DNA of 64,000 nucleotides from JBJHDF01 sp050486405 (GCA_050486405.1 JBJHDF010000008.1:69449-133448), one strand, 5' to 3'. Counted from the stretch's first letter, positions 49,719 through 59,403 are shown. Translations and numbers: made by a program. The notes: generated by a model from the sequence alone, not told the origin.

Positions 49719-52088
49719 TTATCTTAGTGTGGCATTGAACCGATCTTCCAGATGCTGAACCACCGCCTGGGTGGCAGCGCTGACGTCATCCTCCGTAAGA
49801 GTGCGGGAAGCGTGCCGAAAGGTCAAGCCCAAAGCGACACTTTTTCTTTGCGGATCAATACCTTCCCCTTGATAGACGTCAAACACCTTTAAGTTTACCA
49901 GATGTTCGCCCGCCCGGCTCCGGGCCGCCGACAGCAGGGCTTCCACAGGCAGTGAGCGGTCCACCAGCAGGGCCAGGTCCCGGCGCACCTCGGGGTAGCG
50001 GGACAGGGGCGCAAAGGCCGGCAGACGGGCGCCAGCCACCAGGGAGAGGGGTATTTCGAACAGGAGGACGGGCGCCGGAATATCCAGGGACTGCTGCAGT
50101 TGTGGATGCAGGCTGCCCAGGTAGCCACAGGGCTGCTCGCCCTGCAGTAACTGGGCGCACTGCCCCGGATGCAAGGCCGCATGGCTTCCAGGTGCGAAGG
50201 TGATCGTCTGGCCAGTAAGCGCCAGCAGCGACTCCAGGTCACCCTTGATGTCGTAAAAATCCACATTGGCATCGCCGTGAGCCCAGGATTCCGGCCACCT
50301 GGAGCCATAGATCAGGCCAGCCAGCATCGGCTCCTGAGTCCAACCATCGCCGCTGGGCACGAAGCGCAGGCCGCTTTCAAACAGCCTTACACGTCCCTGT
50401 TGACGGTTCAGGTTGCGCCGCAGAGTTTCCACCAAGCCAGGCCAGAGCGACGGGCGCATCACCGCCATATCGGCGCTGATGGGGTTGCGCAGGGCCACCG
50501 GTGTCAGTTCCGGCGCAAACAGGACCGAGAGCTTGGGGTCGATAAAGCTGTAAGTGATCGCCTCTTCGTAGCCCAGGGCCACCAGATGCCGGCGTACAGC
50601 GCTCAGGGGCAGCACCGACTCGGGCCTGGGAGCTATGGCCATGGGCGCCGCCAGGGAGCGTGTGGGCAGATTGTTGTAGCCGTAAACCCGGGCCAGCTCC
50701 TCCAGCAGGTCTTCCTCGATAGCCAGATCGAAGCGGTAGCTGGGCACGCTGAACTGCCAGCCCTGTTCGCTGCGCTCCACCACCACCAGACCCAGGCGGG
50801 TGAGGATGTCCTCTACCTCGGCGGGAGCCAGATCCACGGACAGACCGCTGACAATTCGGGCGCGGCTCAGGGATACCTGTCGCACTGCCGGCATCTGCTC
50901 CGGCTTGCTGGCGTGAATCACCGGGCCTGGCTCACCGCCGACGATCTCCAGCAACAGCGCCGTGGCCCGCTCCACCGCGGTGACTTGCAGGTCGTAATCC
51001 ACACCGCGCTCAAAGCGGTGCGAGGAGTCGGTGTGCAGGCCGTAGCGGCGGGCGCGGCCGGCGATGGCCAGGGGCGCGAAAAACGCGCTCTCCAGAAAAA
51101 TATCCCGGGTGCCCTGGTGCACGGCGCTGGCTTCGCCACCCATGACCCCGGCCATGGCCAGTGCCTGCTTGCTGTCGGCAATCACCAGGGTTTCGCCGTC
51201 CAGTTCCACCTCCTGGCCATCCAGCAGGCGCAGGGGCTCACCGGGGCGGGCCAGACGCACCTCGATACCGCCTTCCAGGCGTTTGAGGTCAAAGGCGTGC
51301 ATGGGCTGACCCAATTCCAGCAACACATAGTTGGTGACATCCACCACGGCATCAATGGGACGCAGACCGGCCCGGCGCAGTTTTTCCTGCAGCCAGGCGG
51401 GGCTGGGACGGCGGATATCCACGCCGCGAATCACCCGGCCCACATAGCGCGGACACTCGGCAGCGGCCGTGAGGGTGACCGGCAGCACATCGTCGATCAC
51501 TGGCGCCACTGGCTGTATAGCCGGCGGCGTCACCGCCGCGCGGTTGAGTGCACCCACTTCCCGGGCCAGTCCCTTGATACCCAGACAATCGCTGCGATTG
51601 GGCGTCAGGTCCAGTTCGATGATGCGGTCATTCAGTTGCAGGTAATCACGCAGGTCGGCACCCACCGGGGCATCGGCGGGCAATTCCCACAGGCCTTCGT
51701 CATCCTCGCCAGCCTGCAGCTCGGTCTGTGCGCAGAGCATGCCAAAGGACTCCACATCGCGCAGCTTCGCCTTTTTGATGGTGAAGTCGCCGGGCAAGCG
51801 GGCGCCCACCACGGCAAAGGGCACCTTGATGCCGGCCCGGGCATTGGGCGCGCCACAGACCACCTGCAACGGCTCGCCGTTGCCGGCCACCTGACAGACG
51901 CGCAGCTTGTCGGCGTTGGGGTGCGGCGCCACGCTGAGAATTTCACCCACCACCACGCCGGTGAAATCGCCGGCCACTGGTTCCACCGCGTCCACTTCCA
52001 AACCGGCCATGGTCAGTTGTGCCACCAGGGCCTGGGTATCAATGGCGGGGTTTACCCACTCACGCAACCAGGATTCGCTGATTTTCAT
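49719..52088 (-). CDS. pheT: Phenylalanyl-tRNA synthetase beta subunit, 789 aa
   Basis: Full-length PheT: N-terminal tRNA-binding EMAP-like domain (MKISESWLREWVNPAIDTQA; VVGEILSVAPHPNADKLRVC), B3/B4 editing domain (DLTPNRSDCLGIKGLAREVG), B5, the catalytic-like core and the C-terminal anticodon-binding FDX-ACB domain (FAPLSRYPEVRRDLALLVDR). It follows pheS by 17 bp; the enzyme is alpha2beta2. Confidence 0.97.
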   Translation of the reverse strand: MKISESWLREWVNPAIDTQALVAQLTMAGLEVDAVEPVAGDFTGVVVGEILSVAPHPNADKLRVCQVAGNGEPLQVVCGAPNARAGIKVPFAVVGARLPGDFTIKKAKLRDVESFGMLCAQTELQAGEDDEGLWELPADAPVGADLRDYLQLNDRIIELDLTPNRSDCLGIKGLAREVGALNRAAVTPPAIQPVAPVIDDVLPVTLTAAAECPRYVGRVIRGVDIRRPSPAWLQEKLRRAGLRPIDAVVDVTNYVLLELGQPMHAFDLKRLEGGIEVRLARPGEPLRLLDGQEVELDGETLVIADSKQALAMAGVMGGEASAVHQGTRDIFLESAFFAPLAIAGRARRYGLHTDSSHRFERGVDYDLQVTAVERATALLLEIVGGEPGPVIHASKPEQMPAVRQVSLSRARIVSGLSVDLAPAEVEDILTRLGLVVVERSEQGWQFSVPSYRFDLAIEEDLLEELARVYGYNNLPTRSLAAPMAIAPRPESVLPLSAVRRHLVALGYEEAITYSFIDPKLSVLFAPELTPVALRNPISADMAVMRPSLWPGLVETLRRNLNRQQGRVRLFESGLRFVPSGDGWTQEPMLAGLIYGSRWPESWAHGDANVDFYDIKGDLESLLALTGQTITFAPGSHAALHPGQCAQLLQGEQPCGYLGSLHPQLQQSLDIPAPVLLFEIPLSLVAGARLPAFAPLSRYPEVRRDLALLVDRSLPVEALLSAARSRAGEHLVNLKVFDVYQGEGIDPQRKSVALGLTFRHASRTLTEDDVSAATQAVVQHLEDRFNATLR

Positions 52089-52105
52089 AAACAGGACATC
52101 CTATT

Positions 52106-53119
52106 TCAGAACTGCTTGAGAAAGCGCAGGTCGTTTTCAAAAAACAGGCGCAAATCGTTGACGCCATAGCGCAGCATGGCCAACCGCTCCACTCCCATAC
52201 CGAAGGCAAAACCGGTGTAGCGCCCGGGGTCGACACCGCTGTGGCGAAACACTTCCGGGTGCACCATGCCGCAACCCATCACCTCCAGCCAACCGGTGTG
52301 CTTGCACACCCGGCAGCCGGCACCGCGACACTGAGTACACTGAATGTCCACTTCCGCCGAGGGTTCGGTAAACGGGAAATATGAGGGGCGGAAACGCACC
52401 GGCACATCCGCCTCGAAAAAGACCTTGAGAAATTCGTCGACGGTGCCCTTGAGGTCGGCAAAACTGATACCCTCATCCACCACCAGGCCTTCCACCTGGT
52501 GAAACATGGGGGTGTGGGTCAGATCCGAGTCGCAGCGGTACACCCGCCCGGGGCAGATGATGCGAATGGGCGGCTTGCGGTTTTCCATGGTGCGCACCTG
52601 CACCGGCGAGGTGTGGGTGCGCAGAACGTGGCGATCGTCCACGTAAAAAGTATCGTGCATGGCCCGGGCCGGATGATGCGCGGGAATGTTGAGCGCTTCG
52701 AAGTTGTGGTAGTCGTCTTCGATTTCCGGCCCCTCTTCCACGGTGTAGCCCACGGCGGAGAAAATGGCCTCGATACGCTCCAGGGTGCGGGTGACCGGAT
52801 GCAGACCACCGGCTTCCTGACCGCGACCGGGCAGCGTGACATCCAGGGTTTCCGCCGCCAGCCGCGCGTTGATGGCAGCGGCTTCCAGAGCGATTTTGCG
52901 CTCGGCGATGGCGTCCTGCACCCGGTCTTTCGCCCGATTGATTTCAGCGCCGGCGGCGGGGCGTTCCTCTGGCGACAACTGGCCGAGATTTTTCATCTGC
53001 GCGCTGATGCTGCCCTTCTTGCCCAGATACTCCACACGCACGCGATCCAGCGCCGCCAGGTCGGATGCCTCGGCCACGAGTTGCAATGCTGAGTCGGTCA
53101 GAGAGACTAGATTGTCCAT
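52106..53119 (-). CDS. pheS: Phenylalanyl-tRNA synthetase alpha subunit, 337 aa
   Basis: The start is ATG 53119 (MDNLVSLTDSALQLVAEASD). Class II motifs 2 and 3 are visible (RVYRCDSDLTHTPMFHQVEG; GFAFGMGVERLAMLRYGVND). Length normal. It should have its own transcript because a terminator follows rplT; the leader ahead of it contains a hairpin (see 53120-53430). Confidence 0.97.
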   Translation of the reverse strand: MDNLVSLTDSALQLVAEASDLAALDRVRVEYLGKKGSISAQMKNLGQLSPEERPAAGAEINRAKDRVQDAIAERKIALEAAAINARLAAETLDVTLPGRGQEAGGLHPVTRTLERIEAIFSAVGYTVEEGPEIEDDYHNFEALNIPAHHPARAMHDTFYVDDRHVLRTHTSPVQVRTMENRKPPIRIICPGRVYRCDSDLTHTPMFHQVEGLVVDEGISFADLKGTVDEFLKVFFEADVPVRFRPSYFPFTEPSAEVDIQCTQCRGAGCRVCKHTGWLEVMGCGMVHPEVFRHSGVDPGRYTGFAFGMGVERLAMLRYGVNDLRLFFENDLRFLKQF

Positions 53120-53430
53120 CGAATCTTCCAAATTTAAGTAAACATCCGGGTTCAAAGAGCCCGGTTTTGCCTGACGCCCCCTATAGGGGACTTATTGTTT
53201 CTATCACCTTGAGTGCCACCGACGGAGGTTGGGAGCGTCTTTGGCAACCCTCGCGTCATGGATGACGCGCGGGAGCTACACGGATGTATTCACCGCGTTT
53301 GTCAAAGGCGCTACCGACCTCACTGGCCGACCAGCTTAGTGGCACCGAAACCTAGCCACTGACCGTAACAGACCGAGCCTGTCACTCATGACCACGCCCT
53401 AAGGACGCGGTTGATTCTCACGTTATATCC
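53120..53430 (-). promoter_or_regulatory. pheS leader region with attenuator-like hairpin
   Basis: There is no ORF in this stretch. On the minus strand CCGGG, a nine-base loop and CCCGG lie ~40 nt before pheS, with a T-rich tail beginning ATGTTTAC. CCCCTATAGGGG and CATCATGG-type palindromes are upstream. I see no clear Phe-rich leader peptide, so control by attenuation is only possible. Confidence 0.35.
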
Positions 53431-53467
53431 AATAAAAAGGGAGAGACCGCTTACACAGCCTCTCCCC
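53431..53467 (-). terminator. Terminator after rplT
   Basis: The minus strand reads GGGAGAG, loop, CTCTCCC, then TTTTTATT. It ends the thrS-infC-rpmI-rplT transcript before pheS. Confidence 0.8.
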
Positions 53468-53515
53468 TGGTTTCGCTTGACTGGCGCCGCAATGGCGCCG
53501 GACAGTTATTGCTGG

Positions 53516-53875
53516 TTAAGCAGCGAGAGCTGTTTTGGCCTGGGCAACAACTGCCGCAAAAGCGGCCTTGTCATGCACTGCCAGATCGGCCAGCACACGG
53601 CGATCCAGAGCGATGTTGGCTTTCTTCAGGCCGGCGATCAGCTGGCTGTAGGTGACACCCTCTACCCGGGACTGGGCATTGATACGTGTGATCCACAGCT
53701 TGCGGAAGGTACGCTTCTTGACGCGACGATCGCGATAGGCGTACTGACCTGCCTTGATAACGGCCTGCTTGGCTACGCGAAATACACGCGAACGCGCTCC
53801 GTAGTAACCTTTGGCGGCCTTGAGAATTTTCTTGTGACGACGGCGGGCCTGAACCCCACGTTTTACTCGAGCCAT
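53516..53875 (-). CDS. rplT: 50S ribosomal protein L20, 119 aa
   Basis: The sequence starts MARVKRGVQARRRHKKILKA and contains GYYGARSRVFRVAKQAVIKA and RVEGVTYSQLIAGLKKANI, all conserved L20. Binds 23S rRNA and in enterics represses rpmI-rplT. Distance to rpmI is 36 bp. Confidence 0.97.
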   Translation of the reverse strand: MARVKRGVQARRRHKKILKAAKGYYGARSRVFRVAKQAVIKAGQYAYRDRRVKKRTFRKLWITRINAQSRVEGVTYSQLIAGLKKANIALDRRVLADLAVHDKAAFAAVVAQAKTALAA

Positions 53876-53911
53876 GATGCTCTCCTCTTAAAAATGATGA
53901 ACCAAAGGTGA

Positions 53912-54109
53912 CTACTTGGCGCGCAGCATGCGATCCACAGCCGGAGAATCGGCCGGGTTCATGATGCTGGTGCCACGCAGCTGACGCTTGCGCTTGGTGG
54001 TCATCTTGGTGAGGATGTGGCTGCGAAATGCGTGCTTGTGCTTGTAGCCCGCGGCCGTCTTTTTGAAGCGCTTGGCAGCGCCACTGTGTGTTTTAGCTTT
54101 GGTTGCCAT
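53912..54109 (-). CDS. rpmI: 50S ribosomal protein L35, 65 aa
   Basis: MATKAKTHSGAAKRFKKTAA, then HKHAFRSHILTKMTTKRKRQ and LRGT, is L35. It is separated from infC by a 469-bp repeat-rich interval, much longer than usual for this operon. Confidence 0.97.
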   Translation of the reverse strand: MATKAKTHSGAAKRFKKTAAGYKHKHAFRSHILTKMTTKRKRQLRGTSIMNPADSPAVDRMLRAK

Positions 54110-54180
54110 AATAAAAACTTCCAGTGCAAATGAATAAACGGTAACCCAGGCAGCTAAAAGCCCGACTACCTTTCTATAGA

Positions 54181-54578
54181 TTTAAAAGATCATCCTGATC
54201 TTTTAAATCGTCGCCCTTGAAATACTGGCGCAACCGCGTGGGCTTGCTGGTATTTCAAGGGCTCGCGACCAGCCTTCGGCTGGCGAGGCACGACATCCCT
54301 GTCGTGCGTCAACCCGGCTAGTGCCGGAGTGATTATCCTGATCTTTTAAATCGTCGCCCTTGAAATACTGGCGCACAAAATCGCCTGGAGCGATTTTGGA
54401 CAGCTTTAGCTGGCCCGCAGGGCGAAGTCCATGGAAGGACTTCGCAGCCGCGTGGGCTTGCTGGTATTTCAAGGGCTCGCGACCAGCCTTCGGCTGGCGA
54501 GGCACGACATCCTTGTCGTGCGTCAACCCGGCTAGTGCCGGAGTGAACATTGCATCAACCCGGCTGGTGCCGGGTTGA
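54181..54578. repeat. Mosaic of nested palindromes with two direct copies
   Basis: The interval has no gene. A 41-bp segment occurs at 54192-54232 and 54335-54375. A 99-bp segment occurs at 54234-54332 and 54448-54546 with one difference. Copy two has 72 bp extra between them (54376-54447). Each segment is a chain of short hairpins: TTTAAAAGATCA/TGATCTTTTAAA, CCCTTGAAATAC/GTATTTCAAGGG, CCAGCC/GGCTGG, CACGACA/TGTCGTG, and in the extra part AAAATCGC/GCGATTTT and GCGAAGTCC/GGACTTCGC. A hairpin TCAACCCGGC/GCCGGGTTGA follows infC. Confidence 0.9.
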
Positions 54579-55121
54579 TTACTTACGTTTCTTGGGAGCT
54601 ATAACCATGATGAGCTGTCGGCCTTCCATCTTTGCCGCCTGCTCCACGGTACCCAGCTCTTCCAGGTCTTTCTCGATGCGCTGCATCATTTCCATACCCA
54701 GTTCCTGGTGAGCCATCTCCCGGCCGCGGAATCGCAGTGATACCTTGGCCTTGTCCCCATGCTCCAGGAAACGTACCAGGTTGCGTAGCTTGACCTGGTA
54801 GTCCCCGTCTTCCGTCCCGGGACGAAACTTCATTTCCTTGATCTGCTGCTGCTTCTGCTTCTTCTTGGCAGCAGCCTTGGTTTTCTTCAACTCAAACAGG
54901 TGCTTGCCGTAATCCATGATCTTGCAGACCACAGGCTCGGCGTCGGGCACCAGTTCCACCAGATCCAGTCCGGCAGCCTGAGCGCGCTCCAGGGCCTCTT
55001 CCAGGGGGACAACGCCCACCTGTTCGCTGTTCTCGTTGATCAGGCGGACCTCGGTAGCCTCGATCTGATCGTTAATCCGCGCTTTCTTGGACTTGCCTTG
55101 GGTGCTAGCTCGTTTGATAAT
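54579..55121 (-). CDS. infC: Translation initiation factor IF-3, 180 aa, AUU start
   Basis: The start is ATT 55121 (codes IIKRASTQGKSKKARINDQI), with AGGAGAG upstream, giving 180 residues as in E. coli. The GTG at 55019 would remove the N-terminal domain. Conserved segments: ALERAQAAGLDLVELVPDAE, VCKIMDYGKHLFE, KVSLRFRGREMAHQELG. The AUU start is the known autoregulatory feature of infC. Followed by the palindrome mosaic. Confidence 0.95.
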   Translation of the reverse strand: MIKRASTQGKSKKARINDQIEATEVRLINENSEQVGVVPLEEALERAQAAGLDLVELVPDAEPVVCKIMDYGKHLFELKKTKAAAKKKQKQQQIKEMKFRPGTEDGDYQVKLRNLVRFLEHGDKAKVSLRFRGREMAHQELGMEMMQRIEKDLEELGTVEQAAKMEGRQLIMVIAPKKRK

Positions 55122-55196
55122 TGCTCTCTCCTGGTTCCATAAATACTGAAGGCGACGGCGCCCCCGGCTGCCCTCGGGTTAACCCCAGGGCGGCCT

Positions 55197-57119
55197 TCAG
55201 GCTTGCCGGCCGCGCCGGGCGATGTCGTCGCCCAGTCGCTGGACAAAGGCCTCCAGACCCATAACCCCCAGATCCTCGCCGGTCCGGGTACGGACCGCGA
55301 CGTTGCCGGATTCCATCTCTTTATCCCCGATCACGAGGAGGTAGGGAATACGCTGCAGGGTGTGCTCGCGGATTTTAAAGCCGATCTTCTCGTTTCTCAA
55401 GTCCGAAATGGTCCGGAAGCCCTTATCACGCAAGGTTTTTTCCACTTTTCGGACATATTCGGCCTGATTGTCGGTAATATTGAGCACCGCCACCTGCTCC
55501 GGGGCCAGCCAGGCCGGGAAGGCGCCCTCGTAGTGCTCGATCAGAATGCCGATAAACCGCTCGAAGGAGCCCAGAATGGCCCGGTGCAGCATCACCGGCA
55601 CCTGACGGGAGCCGTCCTCGGCCACATACTGGGCGTCCAGCCGGCCCGGCATCGAGAAATCCACCTGGATGGTGCCCAGTTGCCAGACCCGGCCAATACA
55701 GTCCTTGAGGGAGAATTCGATCTTGGGTCCGTAGAAGGCCCCCTCCCCCGGCAGTTCCTCCCAGTCCAGTTCCTTGGCCGTCAGGGCATCGGCCAGAGCC
55801 TTTTCGGCCTTGTCCCAGCTCTCGTCGCTGCCCACCCGCTTCTCCGGGCGGGTGGACAGACGGTAGATCACCTCGTCGAAGCCGAAATCCCGGTAGACCT
55901 GATGCAGGAAATCGATGAAATCCGCCACTTCCGGCTGGATCTGGCTCTCGGTACAGAAAATATGGGCGTCGTCCTGGGTGAAACCGCGCACCCGCATGAT
56001 ACCGTGCAGTGAGCCGGAGGGCTCGTTGCGGTGGCAGGAGCCGAACTCCGCCAGGCGCAGGGGCAGATCCCGGTAGCTCTTGAGGCCCTGGTTGAACACC
56101 TGCACGTGGCAGGGACAGTTCATGGGCTTGACGGCAAAATCCCGCTCTTCGGATTTGAGGGTGAACATGTCATCGCCGAACTTGTCGGCGTGGCCGGACT
56201 TCTGCCACAGGGTCATGTCCACCACCTGGGGGGTGCGGATCTCCTGATAGCCGTGCCGGTTCTGCTGCTGGCGCATGTAGTCTTCCAGGGTCTTGTAGAT
56301 GCTCCAGCCCCGGGGATGCCAGAACACCATGCCCGGTGCCTCTTCCTGGATATGAAAGAGGTTGTGCTTTCTGGCCAGCTTGCGGTGATCGCGTTTTTCC
56401 GCCTCTTCCAGCCGGTGCAGATAGGCCTTGAGTTCCTTTTTATCGTTCCACGCGGTGCCGTAGATGCGTTGCAACTGCTTGTTGCTGGCGTCCCCGCGCC
56501 AGTAGGCGCCGGACACCCGCATCAGTTTGAAATGGCGCATTACCCGGGTGTTGGGCACATGGGGGCCGCGACACATGTCGATATATTCTTCGTGGTGGTA
56601 GAGCCCCACCGCCTGCTCACCGGCGGCCTTGAGTTCATCCACCAGTTCCACCTTGTAGTCCTCACCGCGACCGACGAACACCTGGCGCGCCTCATCGATG
56701 GGCGTCATCCGCTTGATGACCGGGTAGTCCTTCTGGATCAGTTCCTGGATGCGCTGCTCGACGGCGGCCAGATCCTGTTCTGTCAGGGGGCGCTCGTAGT
56801 CGATGTCGTAATAGAAGCCGTTCTCGATCACCGGGCCTATGGCCATACGCGCCTCGGGGAAGAGCTGCTTGACGGCATGGCCCACCAAATGGGCAAAGGA
56901 GTGACGGATGACTTCCAGGCCCTCCGGATCGCGGCCGGTGATCAATACCACCTGGGCGTCATCGGTAATCAGTTCGCAGGCGTCCACCAGTTTGCCGTTG
57001 ATACGGCCACAGACCGTGGCCCTGGCCAGCCCGGGGCCAATGTTCTCAGCCACCTGCATCAGGGTCACGGGTTGGGGAAATTCGCGTTTGGAACCGTCGG
57101 GGAGAGTAATAACAGGCAT
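55197..57119 (-). CDS. thrS: Threonyl-tRNA synthetase, 640 aa
   Basis: TGS domain at the N-terminus (ITLPDGSKREFPQPVTLMQV), editing domain with HSFAHLVGHAVKQLFPEA and the CRGPHVP zinc-like motif, catalytic class II core (MVFWHPRGWSIYK; FRNEPSGSLHGIMRVRGFTQ-type segment HRNEPSGSLHGIMRVRGF) and C-terminal anticodon domain (VAVLNITDNQAEYVRKVEKT). Full length. First gene of the thrS-infC-rpmI-rplT operon. Confidence 0.97.
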   Translation of the reverse strand: MPVITLPDGSKREFPQPVTLMQVAENIGPGLARATVCGRINGKLVDACELITDDAQVVLITGRDPEGLEVIRHSFAHLVGHAVKQLFPEARMAIGPVIENGFYYDIDYERPLTEQDLAAVEQRIQELIQKDYPVIKRMTPIDEARQVFVGRGEDYKVELVDELKAAGEQAVGLYHHEEYIDMCRGPHVPNTRVMRHFKLMRVSGAYWRGDASNKQLQRIYGTAWNDKKELKAYLHRLEEAEKRDHRKLARKHNLFHIQEEAPGMVFWHPRGWSIYKTLEDYMRQQQNRHGYQEIRTPQVVDMTLWQKSGHADKFGDDMFTLKSEERDFAVKPMNCPCHVQVFNQGLKSYRDLPLRLAEFGSCHRNEPSGSLHGIMRVRGFTQDDAHIFCTESQIQPEVADFIDFLHQVYRDFGFDEVIYRLSTRPEKRVGSDESWDKAEKALADALTAKELDWEELPGEGAFYGPKIEFSLKDCIGRVWQLGTIQVDFSMPGRLDAQYVAEDGSRQVPVMLHRAILGSFERFIGILIEHYEGAFPAWLAPEQVAVLNITDNQAEYVRKVEKTLRDKGFRTISDLRNEKIGFKIREHTLQRIPYLLVIGDKEMESGNVAVRTRTGEDLGVMGLEAFVQRLGDDIARRGRQA

Positions 57120-57332
57120 AAGTGCCTCCTTTTTCAGTGGTGACCCCTACCAAAGGCCACATGAGTATCGGGGCGGGCGAGCCCCGGGGAAAGTAAGGGC
57201 GCGATTGTACAGAAGCCGCCGGACTGCGCACAACCCCCGCGTTACCGGCAAGCAACGTGGCACCACAACAAAAGGCTGTTGTACACTTTGTTGCCTTACT
57301 CACCCAACGAACAGAATACAAGGATCATCGAC

Positions 57333-57791
57333 ATGCCCCAATACTGGCTGTTCAAATCCGAACCCGACGTCTACAGCATCGACCAGTTGGCCGCCGAAAA
57401 ACAGCAGATCACCCGCTGGGACGGCATACGCAACTACCAGGCCCGCAACTTTCTGCGCGATCAGGTGAAGGTGGGCGACAAGGTGTTCTTCTACCACAGC
57501 CGCTGCAAGGTGCCCGGCATCATCGGCATTACCGAGGTGGTCAAGGCCGCCTACCCGGACCCGGCGCAGTTCGACCCGAAGCACAATTACTACGACAGCA
57601 AAGCCACTCTGGACAAACCCCGCTGGTATGCTGTGGATGTGAAACTGGTGGAAAAGTTTCCCGACGTGATTCCGCTGCAATTGCTCAAGCAACAACCACC
57701 GCTGGAGAATATGGTGTTGTTGAAGCAGGGTCGCCTGTCCATTCAGCCGGTGGCGCCGGAGGAGTGGAAATTCATTTTGAAGCTTAAGTAA
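57333..57791 (+). CDS. EVE-domain protein, 152 aa
   Basis: ATG 57333 (MPQYWLFKSEPDVYSIDQLA). The EVE hallmarks are present: WDGIRNYQARNFLRDQVKVG, VFFYHSRCKVPGIIGITEVV, and WYAVDVKLVEKFP. EVE folds are PUA-related and bind modified bases. Single-domain bacterial EVE proteins like this one are usually chromosomal. It diverges from thrS and converges with the acyl-ligase gene. Confidence 0.9.
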   Translation: MPQYWLFKSEPDVYSIDQLAAEKQQITRWDGIRNYQARNFLRDQVKVGDKVFFYHSRCKVPGIIGITEVVKAAYPDPAQFDPKHNYYDSKATLDKPRWYAVDVKLVEKFPDVIPLQLLKQQPPLENMVLLKQGRLSIQPVAPEEWKFILKLK

Positions 57792-57819
57792 AAGGGAGAA
57801 GGGAAAAGAAGGTTGTGCC

Positions 57820-59403
57820 TCACATTTTTATCGTCAATAGCACTTTGAGAGCACCGTAGTCTATTTTGGCGTTGTGGCGCCGATCGAGGGGGATGGCCGG
57901 TACGGGGCGAACCCATTCACGGGGGAACCACTCGGGGAGGTTCAGTTTGGTCAGGGCGTTCTCACGGTCATGGGTGGCGGCAGCGGAAAACTGAACCGCC
58001 AGCACCGGTTGGCCATTGACTGCCGTGAGAGCGGCGCGCTCGACATCCGGGCTGGCCATCACCGGGTACTCGACGGCAAAGGGATAAAGCACCTTTTCAT
58101 TATACTTGACGCTGGCGCCGAGGCGGCCCAGCAGCCAAAGCTCGCCGCGATCATCCAGATAGCCGGCGTCGCCCGTGCGGTGCCACACACGGCCGTCGAC
58201 GGAAAATTTCGTTTCTTCGTTGCCCTCGCCATTCAGATAACCGGGCAGCACATGGTCACCAGACACCACGATTTCTCCAGCCTCGCCGGTAGGGCAACGC
58301 AAAGCATCCAGTTCGGCCATGCTGCTGGCATGCACCGGCTCGTCTGCCCGGGCCCGAATAATTCGCAAGTCGATTTCCGGCACCGGAATGCCGGCGGGCA
58401 AGCCGCGGCCCGCCAGCGGTGCGGTGCGATGCTCGTCGTTCATCTGCCCGGAAGGAAGTTCGGCGATGGGTTCGGCTTCGGTGGAGCCGTACACCGCCAC
58501 CACGTCTTTTGCCAATACTGAAAACTCTTCCATCATGGCCGGCGTGACCGGTGCGCCACCGGTGTACAACTGCTGCAGCAGGGGCTCGTCGCCCTGCCAA
58601 TGGCGGCATAGCTGCGCAAAAAATGCCGGGGAACCACTGGCGCGGGTGACGCCGTGGCGCGCCATGGCGGCCAGTATGGGCTCGGCCGCCACACTGCCCG
58701 GGCGACGCAGATCCCCCGGCGGCAGGACCGTGGTGACGCCGGCAGCGAGATTGGCCAGCACAAATACCGGCAAGGTGGTGATGTCCCGTTCGCCCGGCAG
58801 CAGGCGCAGGGTGCGCTGAATCACCCGGTACTGGGCGGTCAGAAATCCGTGGCTACGGCAGGCCACCTTGGGTCGCGCCGTGCTGCCGCTGGTAAAGGTT
58901 ATCAGCGCCGGACTTTGCTCGTCGCTGGCGGTCAGAAACACGTCACCGGCTTCGCCCTGCACGCGCAGGCGGCGTGTCAGCGGCAACCAGCCGCCGACGT
59001 GATAGTGGACGCCGATGGCGCGCACCGCCGGCAACAACAGTCGCAACAGATGGGCCCTGGCGATGCCGATAAAAACACCCGGATGCAGGCGCCGGCAGCA
59101 ATCGTTCAACTGCGCGCGCGGGGCGGACGGATCGGGAAACACTGCCACCGCACCCAGACGCCAGAGCGCCAGCAACAAGGCGTAAAGGGATACCGACACC
59201 GGCACCGCCACCAGCACGCGCTGACCGGCAACGACGCCGTCGGCCCGCAGCTGCCGCGCCATCACCAGAGACATGGTCTGCAACTGCTGAAAGGTCACCG
59301 AGGTGTGGTTTTTGTCTGCGGCGTCGATCAGCGCCGGGGCGTTGCCGTCGGCGGCAACCCGGGCGTCAAACAATTCGACAATATTGGCGTTGGCAGATGT
59401 CAC
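57820..59403 (-). CDS. AMP-dependent acyl ligase/synthetase, 527 aa
   Basis: The ANL superfamily motifs are clear: ITFTSGSTARPKV (phosphate loop), YGSTEAEPIA, TGDAGYLDDRGELWLLGR, and the C-terminal lysine region RRHNAKIDYGALK. An N-terminal HTSVTFQQLQ segment is like that of fatty-acyl ligases such as OleC. GTG 59403 overlaps the stop of the GNAT gene. It should activate a carboxylic or fatty acid; substrate unknown. Last gene of the flanking operon. Confidence 0.85.
   Translation of the reverse strand: MTSANANIVELFDARVAADGNAPALIDAADKNHTSVTFQQLQTMSLVMARQLRADGVVAGQRVLVAVPVSVSLYALLLALWRLGAVAVFPDPSAPRAQLNDCCRRLHPGVFIGIARAHLLRLLLPAVRAIGVHYHVGGWLPLTRRLRVQGEAGDVFLTASDEQSPALITFTSGSTARPKVACRSHGFLTAQYRVIQRTLRLLPGERDITTLPVFVLANLAAGVTTVLPPGDLRRPGSVAAEPILAAMARHGVTRASGSPAFFAQLCRHWQGDEPLLQQLYTGGAPVTPAMMEEFSVLAKDVVAVYGSTEAEPIAELPSGQMNDEHRTAPLAGRGLPAGIPVPEIDLRIIRARADEPVHASSMAELDALRCPTGEAGEIVVSGDHVLPGYLNGEGNEETKFSVDGRVWHRTGDAGYLDDRGELWLLGRLGASVKYNEKVLYPFAVEYPVMASPDVERAALTAVNGQPVLAVQFSAAATHDRENALTKLNLPEWFPREWVRPVPAIPLDRRHNAKIDYGALKVLLTIKM

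Noticed and set aside
50169..52169. 666-codon open frame on the plus strand
   Set aside because: It is the complement of pheT, which is unmistakable on the minus strand.
54203..54550. 115-codon open frame on the minus strand between rpmI and infC
   Set aside because: It is a translation of the palindrome mosaic; both repeat copies are read in different frames and there is no ribosome site.
57120..57332. Riboswitch or T-box ahead of thrS
   Set aside because: No T-box or known riboswitch motif seen; only short A/T-rich promoter-like stretches between divergent genes.
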